From: Cymodocea nodosa
Taxonomy: Eukaryota > Streptophyta > Magnoliopsida > Alismatales > Cymodoceaceae
Length of the DNA: 64,000 nt
Direction of reading: 5' to 3'
Assembly (NCBI GenBank): GCA_036874045.1
Contig: JAZBRI010000011.1
Span: forward strand, 14,030,001 to 14,094,000
A program made the position numbers and the translations under genes. How positions within the stretch are numbered: the stretch's first letter is position 1; the number at the start of each line of letters is the position of its first letter. The notes beneath the pieces were generated by a model. The model made no database searches. It saw nothing but the letters and a program-made list of their open reading frames with translations, and had not been told where the DNA came from. This document shows positions 1 to 11,168 of the stretch, piece after piece.

Positions 1-335
1 GAAAAAAGCTACACGCCAGGCTAGCAGAGGCATACCACGAGGCCATGCCTCACTCCCACTACCACGGGAAACAAAGAAGACCCGTACTGGCACCGATAAT
101 GAACTTCTGCATTCTGCAGCACAAAAATTGCACGCCTCGATATGGATGGAACTACATCTCATCGTACAGAAAAAAATGCTCCACCGAGAACTTGGTAAAC
201 AAAAGCTGCTTCACAAATTACAATGAAAATTATGTCTTCCGGTCGCCCATAAATTTTGGTGAATGACATGCGTTATTTATTAGATCTGTAATGGATGGAT
301 GGAGGCGTTTCGTTCATTTTGTTTCTTCAACGTTG
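1..335. other. 3' flank of the first gene, no coding signal
   Basis: No convincing exon is seen here. The stretch lies directly downstream of the stop codon of the minus-strand gene that ends at 336, so part of it is probably that gene's 3' untranslated region. Short open frames on both strands have no recognisable product. Confidence 0.4.
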
Positions 336-3300
336 TCAGAGGTTTTTCAAATCTTCTACTGGACGGGTTCCAGCTGAAGTGCTTGATTTATCCATCTGCT
401 CTGTTGCATTTTTCCTAAGAAGAGCATGCTGTTGCATCGCTTTCACCATCTCTTTCATATTTTTTTCCTCTTTATCGAGTTGCATGTTCATGATGATCTC
501 AGCATTCTTGTCGATCGGCTTGAAATACTCATCAATGGCTGCCTCCTGTAGATTTAAGTGATGAACAAACATTAGAAAGTTGCAACATGAAAATCTACAG
601 AAAAATGTAGTTATAAACTGAAAAGTCCCAATTTCATCAGATTAACGTTCTACTAATGAAAATGAAACTACGTAAAGTTCATATTCATGTACACAATGTG
701 CATAACGTAAATTGTCTTTCTTTGCAATTCATGATGATTAAATGAGCAAATAAAGGAATATATGCTCCCATCTGAATTAAAAATATGAGATTCTAAGTAC
801 AGTCAAGTTGCAAAAGACAAATCCATATCTTAATATTTCAGATGCAAGTAAAAACTAAAAACATGTTGTAACTTGGTTAATTAGTTCTGTGGTAACTTGG
901 TTTCTAACCAGCAAAGTTATATCAAAATTCCCAAGACTACAAAAAATGTTGTAATTTTCTAACATCAAGCACTTTAGAGCAAACGGCTGCAATAATAAGG
1001 AAATATCCAGGGGCACAACCACACCTATTATTTCCTCCAAAACCAACAAATATTGTAAATAATGTTGGGCGAATCTTTGAGACAAGATCCATACGCATTT
1101 AAGCCCCTAATCCCACAAACTACATAGCTTGCTGTTGTTTTATACTAGCAATGCATGCCAGACACAATGATGTCTCATAAAATACCATTACTTGACATAG
1201 TTTTAGAATTGCTGTGTTTGGGCTTGCAAAGAGAATTGGCATTAATACCATCAGGTAGCACTGTTTCTCATGCAAGGAAGGAAGCAAGATTCTAAGCAAA
1301 AATGCTAATAATGTGCTGAGGGTAATCACTTAACCATTCATTTAGGGATAATTCAACATTTATCCTACACTGGAAAGATCTAACCAATGCATCTGATTGC
1401 AAACAGGTCTATATTATTCACAGATAATATATTACATGTATAAAAAAATACCACCGATATATTTGGTGTTATTCAAGAAAAATGTATACATGGATTCCCC
1501 TTCCGCCGCCTAAAGCCCTAGAAATTACTTCAATTTGGAATCCATCAATAGTTTTTTTTTCCCTTGTTAACATGACCCACTAATGGGTATTAGTATTACA
1601 GTCATGCCTTTGCATGATGGTGGACTGTACTCAGGACTCTAAAATGAGACAACTGGAACAGCTTTATTGTTGCCCTAAAGCTCGTCCTCTTGTACTTGTG
1701 TTCTGTATATTTCAAAACAACCATTTTTCATTCCGTAGTATATTTCCACGTCAAATGTTTATAGGGCAAATCCATTTACATCAGATTAAAATTCCAAGTG
1801 AATTTTCATAGACTTATATTACTATCCCATAGCTTATTACCAATGTATGCTTCAAGAGTAAAATGATGAGGCTAATAGATATATATATATATATATATAT
1901 ATATTATTTTTTTTTTTTTTCTACCGTTTCCTCAAGACTGCGTTTGAGATTCTGCATCTCCTCAACCATACGGCGGACCTCTGACAAGATGAGCTGTTCT
2001 GGGGCTTTTTTCAAGGCAGCTTTTCTTTCTTGTGCCTAACCAAGTAATACAAAGGTCAGAATACCAATTTCAGGAGAAGAAACAGATCAAACTCAAACAA
2101 TAAATAAACAGGAACCATGTATTCGATTTTCTAAGCAAAAAATTATAACATGCAATAATAATACAATACTAGATTTTTTGAGTGACATTCACTCTCCTAC
2201 TAAATAAAAAAACCCTTTGTGCACTCTTCTCTCTCCTACTTCTCACCTCAATGGCTGCAGCAGATATTTCTGGTGCTCCAACGAACTCTCCTGCTAGAAA
2301 CCATTGACAGCAAGCAACTCCAAAAACCTTCCAATAAATGGCCTTTCAACAGCTTCCAGTGATTCCAACAAGATTTCTTGTGCTTGTTTAATTAAATTTC
2401 TTATTTCTGAAAATATAATTAATTTTTTTATTTTTGGACGTATATAATTCTGAAAATATAATTGGATATATTTTTGTTTGCATATATTATGAAAATTTAA
2501 ATATGTGTTATTTATAAACATATATTTTCAAAATATATTCTCTCTCTGTGATAAAGGCATGCAATTAGGTAGTCATAAAATTTATGAAAATAAAACTTTT
2601 AAATACATAGGATTCATAATAAGTACCAACGAAGAAATTGGTGATAAATTGATAAAACATAAAGTGAAAGTTATACACTGAAAGGAGGAACATAAACTGA
2701 AAGTTGGTGTTACCAATAGAAAAGGTGATCTACATTATTCAACATGGTTATTAGCAAATGGATAACTTCCGCCTAAATATAAGTGATATTCAACTACACG
2801 TACAGACAGGCCAAACAAATCCTTGTCTTCCATTCCCTTTCCGTTACCTTAGGCTACTTCTTACACTTAACCTTATAGGGATGTTTCACACAAGGCAGTT
2901 AGACATCTGTTGGATGATGTAAGATAAATGGATGCCCTTGATTGGAAATAATTTTAATTTGCAGTAAATTTGATTTAAACCATAATTATTAAGGTGCCTA
3001 GGCAGTGTCTAGATGATCATTTAAATATACAACAATAACCTAAGCTACAATCCCACTACATGAGGCTGGCCACATAAATACTAATTTTCCAATTATTTTA
3101 ATCTATTGTCAAATATGTAGTTAAATTACATATATTTAAATCTTTTCTTACAATTCCTAACCAAGTAGTTTTAAGTCTACTTCTACTTTAAATTTTTTCT
3201 ACGCTAACTAATTTTTCTCTCCTAACTAGTGCATCCATTTTTTAATTTACCAGGCATACTATATATATATATCGGTATTTAAGTTTTTCCAAGGGAAAAC

Positions 3301-3930
3301 CTTAAAATGCATATATTTAATTACACAGATCTGACCATGATATTTAGACATGCCTGGGTGCCCGAGTATTCAATCATATCAAGGCTTTGATCACCATGTG
3401 TAGAAGTTTGTACCAAAAGAGTACGTAGGAAATTGATAGTAATTATCATTGTTGTTTTGCTCTTCTCTAGTAACAGTCACCTATTTCGCCATAAAGTAAT
3501 ATTCAAAATGGTTTTTACTTTATATGACACTACTTACGTGAGTAAGAGCAATCAAAATTTGTGAACCATGTAAGAGGCCATGTTGACAACAATCGTCAAG
3601 AGGTTGGGGATGCAAATGGGAAACAATATCAAATCAAAATATGATCAAAGGAGATCTTAAGGAAGTAAATAGATCTGAGTCAGAAACAGTGAAGGAAAAA
3701 GAAAATTATATTGTCACCACTAAGGATGAGATTTTCCAATAAATGAGAACTTTATAACCAATACCAAAGCATCTCACAGTAAGTTGCAAGCAACAGTCAT
3801 ATAGGATGCTTGCCTGTTCAATTTGTTTTTGGAGTTGCAACCTGTAAGCACGAATTCTCCTCTCTTCATATCCAGTAATAACACGGACCACAAATAAGGC
3901 TCTTCTTCCAAATTGTCGAAGTTTATCCAT
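336..3930 (-). CDS. Small conserved plant coiled-coil protein, function unknown (3 exons)
   Basis: Three exons join in frame: 3930-3814 (start ATG at 3928-3930), 2035-1925 and 545-336, giving 145 aa. The N-terminus MDKLRQFGRRALFVVRVITG is basic-hydrophobic; about residues 22-80 are rich in Glu, Lys, Arg and Leu and look like a coiled coil (YEERRIRAYRLQLQKQIEQ, then VRRMVEEMQNLKRSLEET); the segment EAAIDEYFKPIDKNAEIIMN begins exon 3 and is followed by a Lys/Glu/Met-rich helix and a Ser/Thr-rich tail. I recognise it only as a type of uncharacterised small plant protein and assign no function. Intron 2 (1924-546) is GT-AG. Intron 1 (3813-2036) starts with gcaagc directly after CAG, a GC-AG intron; no GT alternative keeps the frame. 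Just before the ATG, gtgctgcaag at about 3950 could be the acceptor of a leader intron whose first exon would lie in the GC-rich stretch near 5080-5300. Exon joins are seen; function is unknown. Confidence 0.75.
1878..1920. repeat. (AT)n microsatellite plus T run
   Basis: About 28 bases of alternating AT are followed by a run of 14 T that ends at 1920. On the minus strand this is an A run and (AT)n immediately inside the donor (gtag, 1924-1921) of intron 2 of the small coiled-coil gene. Confidence 0.9.
2985..3290 (-). mobile_element. Fragment of RTE-type retroposon 3' end, next to a CCTAGG-type repeat end
   Basis: Around 3028-3078 the plus strand reads caacaataacctaagc, then cccactacatgaggctggcc. 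Its complement is the familiar 3' end of plant RTE LINEs and the SINEs that share it: atgtggccagcctcatgtag, a short linker, then a TTG-rich tail. The same ending occurs on the plus strand near 43.5 kb and 54.23 kb. At 2990-3012 a piece with ggtgcctaggcagtgtctag matches the CCTAGG-centred repeat found at 24.5 and 39 kb. The fragment sits in intron 1 of the small coiled-coil gene in the same transcriptional sense. Boundaries are approximate. Confidence 0.5.
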
Positions 3931-5300
3931 AAAGTTGATCCTTAGCAACTTGCAGCACACAAAACCTGACAAAATCAACCAAAATTTCAGAAAAATCCTA
4001 CATGAGGCTAAAGAAACGTAAATCAATAGAGAATGAAGCAAAAATAAATTCTATATGCTAGCATGCTGCAGATTCCCTCATAAGGATGACAATTTTTGCA
4101 ACCCAAGCTATCAATTCAACAAAAAATAAGTTTGTAGCCTCTTACACTATGGAAGAATTCAAGACCAGAAATTTGGGTTAAGAGATGTATTGGTGAGCCC
4201 ATCTCCATGCGTTTTTGATCCCAACGCTCCCTGCTCCACCATATTTCTAATCTCTATCACCCAATTCATATTGCGATTCATGTATTATCTATATTCTGTT
4301 TTGTTTTCATAGAATGGTTTTTTGTGCAATGTGTTGTGAGCACAGAAGAAAACTTAACAGCTATTACAGTCCCATGTGACCTAGCTATTAACGAGCATAT
4401 AGACAAGAGAGGATATAAACTCCTTCCGATGGGCAAAAATTACTTCAAGCAAAGCATCACAAAATAAAGATCCCAAGTTTTTGCTCTCAGACGTGATACA
4501 TCGTATAATTAAAATATGTTTTAGAGGCATTTCTAGAGAACTTCTCTCTAAGTGTCTCTTATATTATTATTTTTATCCTTTGAATTTTAAATTTAATTAT
4601 ATAATTAATTAATCTAGAGTATGATCTTCTATGTATTAAAATTTCAAGTTAACATATAAGATGGTTTTTTCCTTCAACTTTAAAAAAATTATGCCTTACA
4701 TATATGATGGCTTTTGGGAAAAACTAAAACATGTAAACAAATGGGTCCTTACAAATATATAGTTTAACGCAAGATGATTCAATCATTACCGATCCTACAT
4801 TATGAGATAAGTCATTGATTTATTGTTGTTGTATGAAAAAACCAGTAAAATCCGTTCTTTTGCTGTTTTGGAATCAGTGATAAGTAAGAACTACGTTACA
4901 AACCAAACACGGTCTATAGGTAATTTCCAATTTCACTAGTACGAGATTTCGTCTTAAGGTATATTTTTCAGTTCGACCTTTGGAAAACATGAGAGCTAAA
5001 ATAATAATACGACTGGACAAAAACTGTAACCGTGGAAACCTAGCATTTTCAACACAATAGCGTTTTCGCACATAATCAGAGCAACATCTGCAAGGTGAGC
5101 GAAATGACTGGAGACAGCAGGGCGAACCAGAATTAAACGGCAAGGTAAGGGTCCTTCGTGTCGTCTGCACAGTGGAAAGGGGCGGTCTATTGCCTGCTGG
5201 AGGAAGAAGCTGCAAAGCGCAGCGGCCGCAGCACGCAGTGAGGGAGCGAACAGCGGTCGACGGGTATTCGGCTAAGGTATGTGCGGATCGGATTTCTCCC
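3931..5300. other. Upstream region of the first gene with a GC-rich island
   Basis: AT-rich DNA except for about 5080-5300, which is clearly richer in GC and lies 1.2 kb upstream of the minus-strand ATG at 3930. That is where a non-coding first exon and promoter of this gene could lie. The open frames here (for example minus 4874-5302) resemble no known protein. No RNA gene was recognised. Confidence 0.35.
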
Positions 5301-6159
5301 ATCGGATCCGAAGAATCCGGTCAACGAACAAGAAGGTAACATTATTTTAATATTTTCTAAATAAAAGACATTAATTGACACATTGCAAGTAGGTTTTGTA
5401 TAATTGATATATTAAATTAGGGAAAATATATTGGAATGGATGTGATTGTGATCTTTTTTATTTTACGGGTGAAAAAGTTGTGAAAATCGAAAAAGGAGAG
5501 CTCGTAAATTTTCGTAACGTTGACGAGGACTTTAGTTTTGCTTCAATATTTTTCATGTTTGAGAATCTCGCATCATTTTAATTGAGGCTTGTGTGATATC
5601 ATATTTCAATGTAATTCACAATTTACAACCATAGTGAGATTCTTGTATTCATTAGGACCTATTCTTTCGTAGTAGAGTGAAAAAATAGATGTGAAACTAC
5701 AAACATAACGCGTCTCGAAAATTAAAATTACGACAGTCGTTATAATATCAATAAGAAAAATTACATTAAAATTAAAATGGAACTTCAAAACTCTTTCTCT
5801 TGCATTGAACTACTAAAATAGATTAATTTTATAGTAGCTCCAAAGAGAAATCCATCTATATTAGCAGGTAATAACATGCTGAGTTAGTTAAACAACCACA
5901 AGCCGATACAAAATCGTATATTTGGACAATTGTAAACTAGAATACAAAATACATAAGGTCTGTTTGGTTACTTCCAACTTCAATTCTGATCACCACGTAG
6001 ACCTGGAGTTGGGTAAAGAGTAATTAAACGCATAAGCTACGTTTGAGTTGAAGGTGAAGCCGATTTGACAAGTAGGCAGGGCAACGCCATCACAACATGT
6101 GGAGCTAACACTCCAACAAAGAGGTGATCATGCATGGGAGTGAAGTTTGGCGAGGAAGA

Positions 6160-6187
6160 CCCCCCCCCCCCCCCCCCCCCCCCCCCC
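6160..6187. repeat. C homopolymer, 28 bases
   Basis: An uninterrupted run of C from 6160 to 6187. It generates the poly-Pro and poly-Gly strings seen in frames on either strand, which are not genes. Length may be unreliable because such runs are hard to sequence. Confidence 0.95.
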
Positions 6188-6522
6188 GCCTTGTGCATTA
6201 GTTGCAAATGCCCTTGCACAACGTACGTCATCGACCATCGACCAAGTTAATCAAGCGAAGGAGATAACCAGTCGACAACGTCTTCGAGATCCCATTAGGA
6301 ACTTTGGTTGTGAACAAAATACTTGGGAAAAAAGATAACCAAAGAGAAAGAAAAAATATGAAATAATTATTGAATAAATAATAACGTTTTTAAAATAGTG
6401 AATGTACCAAGGAAAAAAGAAAAGTATGTTTGCGCTGATGAATGCTGTAATCTATTTTAATTATTTCCAAATTACATTTGCTTGTAGATAATTTTCCTCT
6501 CGATCGTATACCCATTCCTATT

Positions 6523-9500
6523 CACGTGCCGATGGCTTGGCATCGAAACTTACGGGAGAGAACGAAAAACCTCGTGCCGACAACAACAGCTGGCATTTGT
6601 CTTTACTCTGCCCGGTATATTTTGGTTTTAGCATACCTTTCGTCACTGGATCTAGACATCGGATATTATCGTACATGCATTGCTTTTTGAACTTGGACTT
6701 TTGTACTTACTATATTATTTCATCAGTTTTTAATTTAATCTTCCCGTCGTTACCAAAAAGTTTCAGTTAACAGTACGCAACAGGCGCGCCACGTTGTCGT
6801 GGGCCACGTCAATCGATCGTACGATAATTTTCGTGGTCACGTGTTTTTATCTGATCGACAAAAATCATCACTTGTATTTAAGAGAAAAGAAAAGAAAAAA
6901 ACCTTGTTATTACGATCATCCTTCTTGCCCAGGTCAGGTATTACGATCTTACGGATGCATGTATATATCACGTGCCGTTTTACCGTAACCTGGGGGAGAG
7001 TTGAGGTTAGTTTATTTTCATGCGATGTGTTAAAATAATATTTACCTGATGAATCCTAAAAATAATCCGATTTTAATTTCCCCGTAGATTCTAAGAAGAA
7101 GTACCACAGATGATATTTCCTTCATTTCGTAAGTACCAGACAGAGAGAAATCAAACAATCGTGCGGACAACGGTATCGGACAATATTCCACCTAAGCCCC
7201 GATATAAATTTTCAAAGATGACAGCCATTGATCTGTAAATTTGTTTAATTTGAATGGCATACTTGTAATTCCACCAAAGCGAAAATTATTACGCCAGTTG
7301 CTGGATATTAATTATTGTTAAATTTTTTAAGAAAGAAACTACAAAATACTCCTCTCTTTTTTAGCGTACCTTTTTTACACGACCGATCTTTAGAAGATTT
7401 TTAGAAATACACGGTTCAAATTTTTGAATTGAATTATTTCTGCACGTATTTTCTTTTTCTAGATAAATATGTCGAAGTAGTGGACGAAAGGTGTCTCCGT
7501 ACTACTCCCTTAAATATGACAACGACTGAATAGATTGACGAGAGGATGACATAGCTAATAAATCAACTACGTAAAAATAATCTACGGTGGTATTATGCAG
7601 CCATCACTCCTCCATCGAATATTATATAGAACCGTGGTAGCCGCGCCATCCTATGTTTCTTTTCGCAAGTTAGACATTTAAAATAAGAAGCAAACCTTGT
7701 TCATGAAATTACAGACGTACATCCAAATAGAAAAGACAAAGGAGAAAGTAGACATGAGAAGGAGAAAACAAAGAAAAAAATTTATCTTTCACCATCACGT
7801 TCATTCCCGCCAACCATGTGTCACGTGTGGGGCCAGGGCATGGTCAACATCGCAAGTATCGCTGGAACGACTTTGATTATTTAAACAACTTGTAAAATCG
7901 TTTTGTTGTTTTCGTGTTAATTTCGTTGAATTCATTTACTTCAGCATAGATGATTTTTTAATAAAAAAGAAAGAAAGAAAAAAAGAAAGAAGAAGGTCAA
8001 GTAAATAATTATATAAAATATTGAATTAATATTTAAGATGAAGTTTCCTCGTCCCTTGATGGCATTGCAATTCATCGTTGGGGGCAAGGACATGAAAGAA
8101 GTTGGAGATAGTTAGTTTTTATTATTGGTTGTGTTATTTTGATCTTCCCTTAAACTTATTTGGTAAGTTGTTAAAAATAAATGCTTGCGTTTTTCACAAA
8201 AGAGAAAACGGTAATGATTATCTCAATTAGCAAGGAGTATCTCCGATCACGTACATGGCTGGTCATCGTTCAACGGTCCACGGTGGACGGCCGCGGTGGG
8301 GAGTAGCCACCTGCCTCGTTTTCTCCGTGCCTGCGATGGTTCGGATGTGCGTCCGCGGGTGATAGAATTGACTTGGATTTTTTCAAAATAAAATAAAAGG
8401 TTTTATTTATTTACGTCAGAAATGATATCTAACTTATAATTGAAAATAATAGTTATTATTATTTATTTTTTTTAAAAAGAAGAAGTAGAAGTGACGTTTG
8501 TTTGTCAGAATATAATAACTCATAAGACTTTAAATTTGTCTTTGACTTAATTTTAATAACGTGTTATAAATTATTTTTGTTTACATTGTAATATTATAAA
8601 TTATATGATATAAAATAATAGATATTTAAAAGATAAAATGTTTTATTTTATACTGTGAAACTATTTTTTCAAGTTTTATAATATAATCTTATTATGATAT
8701 ATTACATACATGTTGATGATCATGACATAAAATTAATCGCACAATGCTTTTATTTTTTTGCTTTTTTATTATTTTTCCATTAATATTGTTTTCTTCGTTT
8801 ATTATTTTTCCTTTTATTTTACTTTCTTTCTTTCTTTTTCCCTTGTCTGACACCTCCTTTCTTCTCCAACAAACAACGACTCCTCCAACTCACCGCCTGC
8901 CATCATTTTCGATCGTAGGAGCTTATTTGTTGTGGGCATTGATGCCTTTAAAAGATTGACTGTGAGCATTGATTGATAAGTGACCTAGAGTAGATGGTGA
9001 TTAGTTGTGATCGTACTCATCCTTACCCAACCATGCATAGAAGAGTATTACTGCCATTAACCTTCAAGCCACACATGCATAACCTGAGGACGGTGAGCGT
9101 CTTGTAATGATCAGCCAAGCAAATTATCAACAGCGGGAGTGACTGCGTCGCCATTGTCCATCGGCCTCAGATTGTCCTGGGGCGAGGGGGAAGGTAGACC
9201 ATGATCCAGGATTGAAGGTGAACGACAGTCTGTTCCTCATCGTCCCTAATTGCCCGATCAAGATCCATGTAGAACCTCAAATTAGAATCAAAGACAATGG
9301 GAAGCATGGAAGTAGATGGGTAATTTGATGTATTGAAGTGGCTGATGTAGGTGTGTGCACACCTGCTCTGGAAAATGTATCATAATATATCTAAAAGTAC
9401 GGATGTGTTTTTTTAAGGATGAGTACATCCATATTCTATCGTAGATTAAAACTAGACACGCTTTTAAACAAAATCTAAAGAGCAGTCGATTTTTTTCGAG

Positions 9501-9783
9501 ATGGGGATCGACGGTAAATCTTCCTGCCCTTCCACCGAGAGAGAGATTTTCGTTCTTTCCAATTCATTTTCACTTGTCGTTGCCAAAAAAGAAAAGAAAA
9601 AAAATCCATTTCACGTGCGAAGGTTAGACCCGGATTTATAATAATATAATTTATCGGTTACTTTCCTTACCAAAGTTCTTTTTCGTGTCAGTCAGTCCAT
9701 AGTAATTTTTTAATATTAATTATATATTATTTTAAGTTCTCGTCTTTTTTAACGATTAAAAATATTGCGTGACCGAGCACGTG
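6523..9783. promoter_or_regulatory. Six G-boxes (CACGTG) upstream of LOX
   Basis: CACGTG occurs at 6523-6528, 6838-6843, 6969-6974, 7823-7828, 9612-9617 and 9778-9783, in 3.3 kb where chance would give about one or fewer. The copy at 7823 has the form tgtcacgtgtgg, and the one at 9778 is a longer palindrome, gagcacgtgctc. CACGTG is bound by bHLH factors such as MYC2 and by bZIP factors. The sites lie 1.4-4.6 kb upstream of LOX; whether they control it is inference. Confidence 0.4.
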
Positions 9784-10983
9784 CTCAACACCGCTTCTCG
9801 GGTGACCACACGCGGTTTGAGCGCTGTGGATTTTCTTCCGTTTAAAAAACACAATAATTTGTATGGAAAGAAAAGGTAAGACGTCTCTATCGCATGACAT
9901 ATATTAACTGTAGGTCAAAACCAACGATACCTATATTATTCTCTTCTAAATGTTTAAACCGTAAAAATACATTACTCTGATTACAACGTGTTCGATATTA
10001 TTTGGTTCACGTCACCGCCTAAAAAATACATGGTTGACCAATTTTCTTCTTCGAGAAAAAAATATCGAAGAAGATTCATTTTTCTTTGTATGTTTTTTTT
10101 TTCAACCGTTAGTAACTACATGAAAAGAATTTCCTAAATTTTTCAAGTTCAACAAATTTAACACAAATTCTATTACATGATCACTGCACAAGCGTGGCAC
10201 GTCTTCTCTACAGCCTGAGGCCTTCTTCCTCTCTGCCAGTATTTCTTGTTATTCGTCTTCATCGAGGTTCAGAATCATTGATTATAAATGAGCTGCGTTT
10301 AAATATAAATTTAAGAGACAATGTTAAAACTCATTTAATTTTTCTGTTATTTTTAAATTTTTATAGCATATATTTTATGATTACAAGTCCGTGAGTTTTT
10401 CCCTTTTAGGTGTTATGGTAGATGCTAAAATATATTAAAAAGTAGTCTTAATTATGCAAATCCAATTGGAAAAGATATAACAAACAGTCAAGTACGAAGA
10501 AAAAAGAATAAACAATTCATAGTTATTAACTTCTTCTTCTAATTCATCACTCTCATTTGCGAAAACAATCAAGTTAAATATTAACATTACAATCTAACTG
10601 AACTTTCCATTTAAAGTAAACATTCTTTAATTACATCTGCATCTCAACTTACGACAAGATTTTCTAATTAAACAGTTGAACGTTAAGATAATAATTCTAA
10701 CTTGTTAATTTAAAATAGAATTATTCTTTTGAATCAAAAAATTTAAAAGAAAACAAGTTAAACCTTAGCCTAATTTCGATCTACGAGTTTTTCTTCTTTT
10801 ACTAAATTGTCAATCTTTGACGAAGTATTGAACGGTTATCATTAAACACGATGATGAACTCCACTCGATCAGGATTTTGTTCAAAAATATGACTTGGCAC
10901 AGTCGTGGACTTTTCGTACCAGTCAATGTTCCATTTTTCCGAACCAGTATTTTTCGCAAAATTATATTACATATTTATTTGTC

Positions 10984-10990
10984 TATAAAT
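10984..10990 (+). promoter_or_regulatory. Putative LOX TATA box
   Basis: tataaat in the context gtctataaatacg, 179 bases upstream of the LOX ATG, would give a leader of about 150 bases. A second tataaat at 11083-11089, 80 bases upstream of the ATG, is an alternative with a short leader. A small ACG repeat lies between them. Confidence 0.5.
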
Positions 10991-11168
10991 ACGTTTGTTT
11001 CTCCCTCAACTGTAAGCGTCCCACAAGAGAGAAGGATACCATCAACGACGACGACGAGCAGAAGTGTGAAGGCGGCTCTTCCTATAAATCCATTCCCAAT
11101 CCTCCGTTCCCTCCCGCTTATCTTCGTTTCTCTTCTCAGCCGTCACCTTCTTCACCTCTGCTTCAGAC

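Larger units (their letters stand above)
5301..10980. other. Long AT-rich spacer upstream of LOX
   Basis: No gene is supported over 5.7 kb. The DNA is AT-rich with homopurine patches (for example 7965-7995), a C homopolymer at 6160-6187 and six CACGTG palindromes at 6523, 6838, 6969, 7823, 9612 and 9778. Two patches of more even composition (8240-8370 and 9100-9380) could be old transposon or pseudogene fragments, but I recognise no protein in any frame. Confidence 0.5.
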
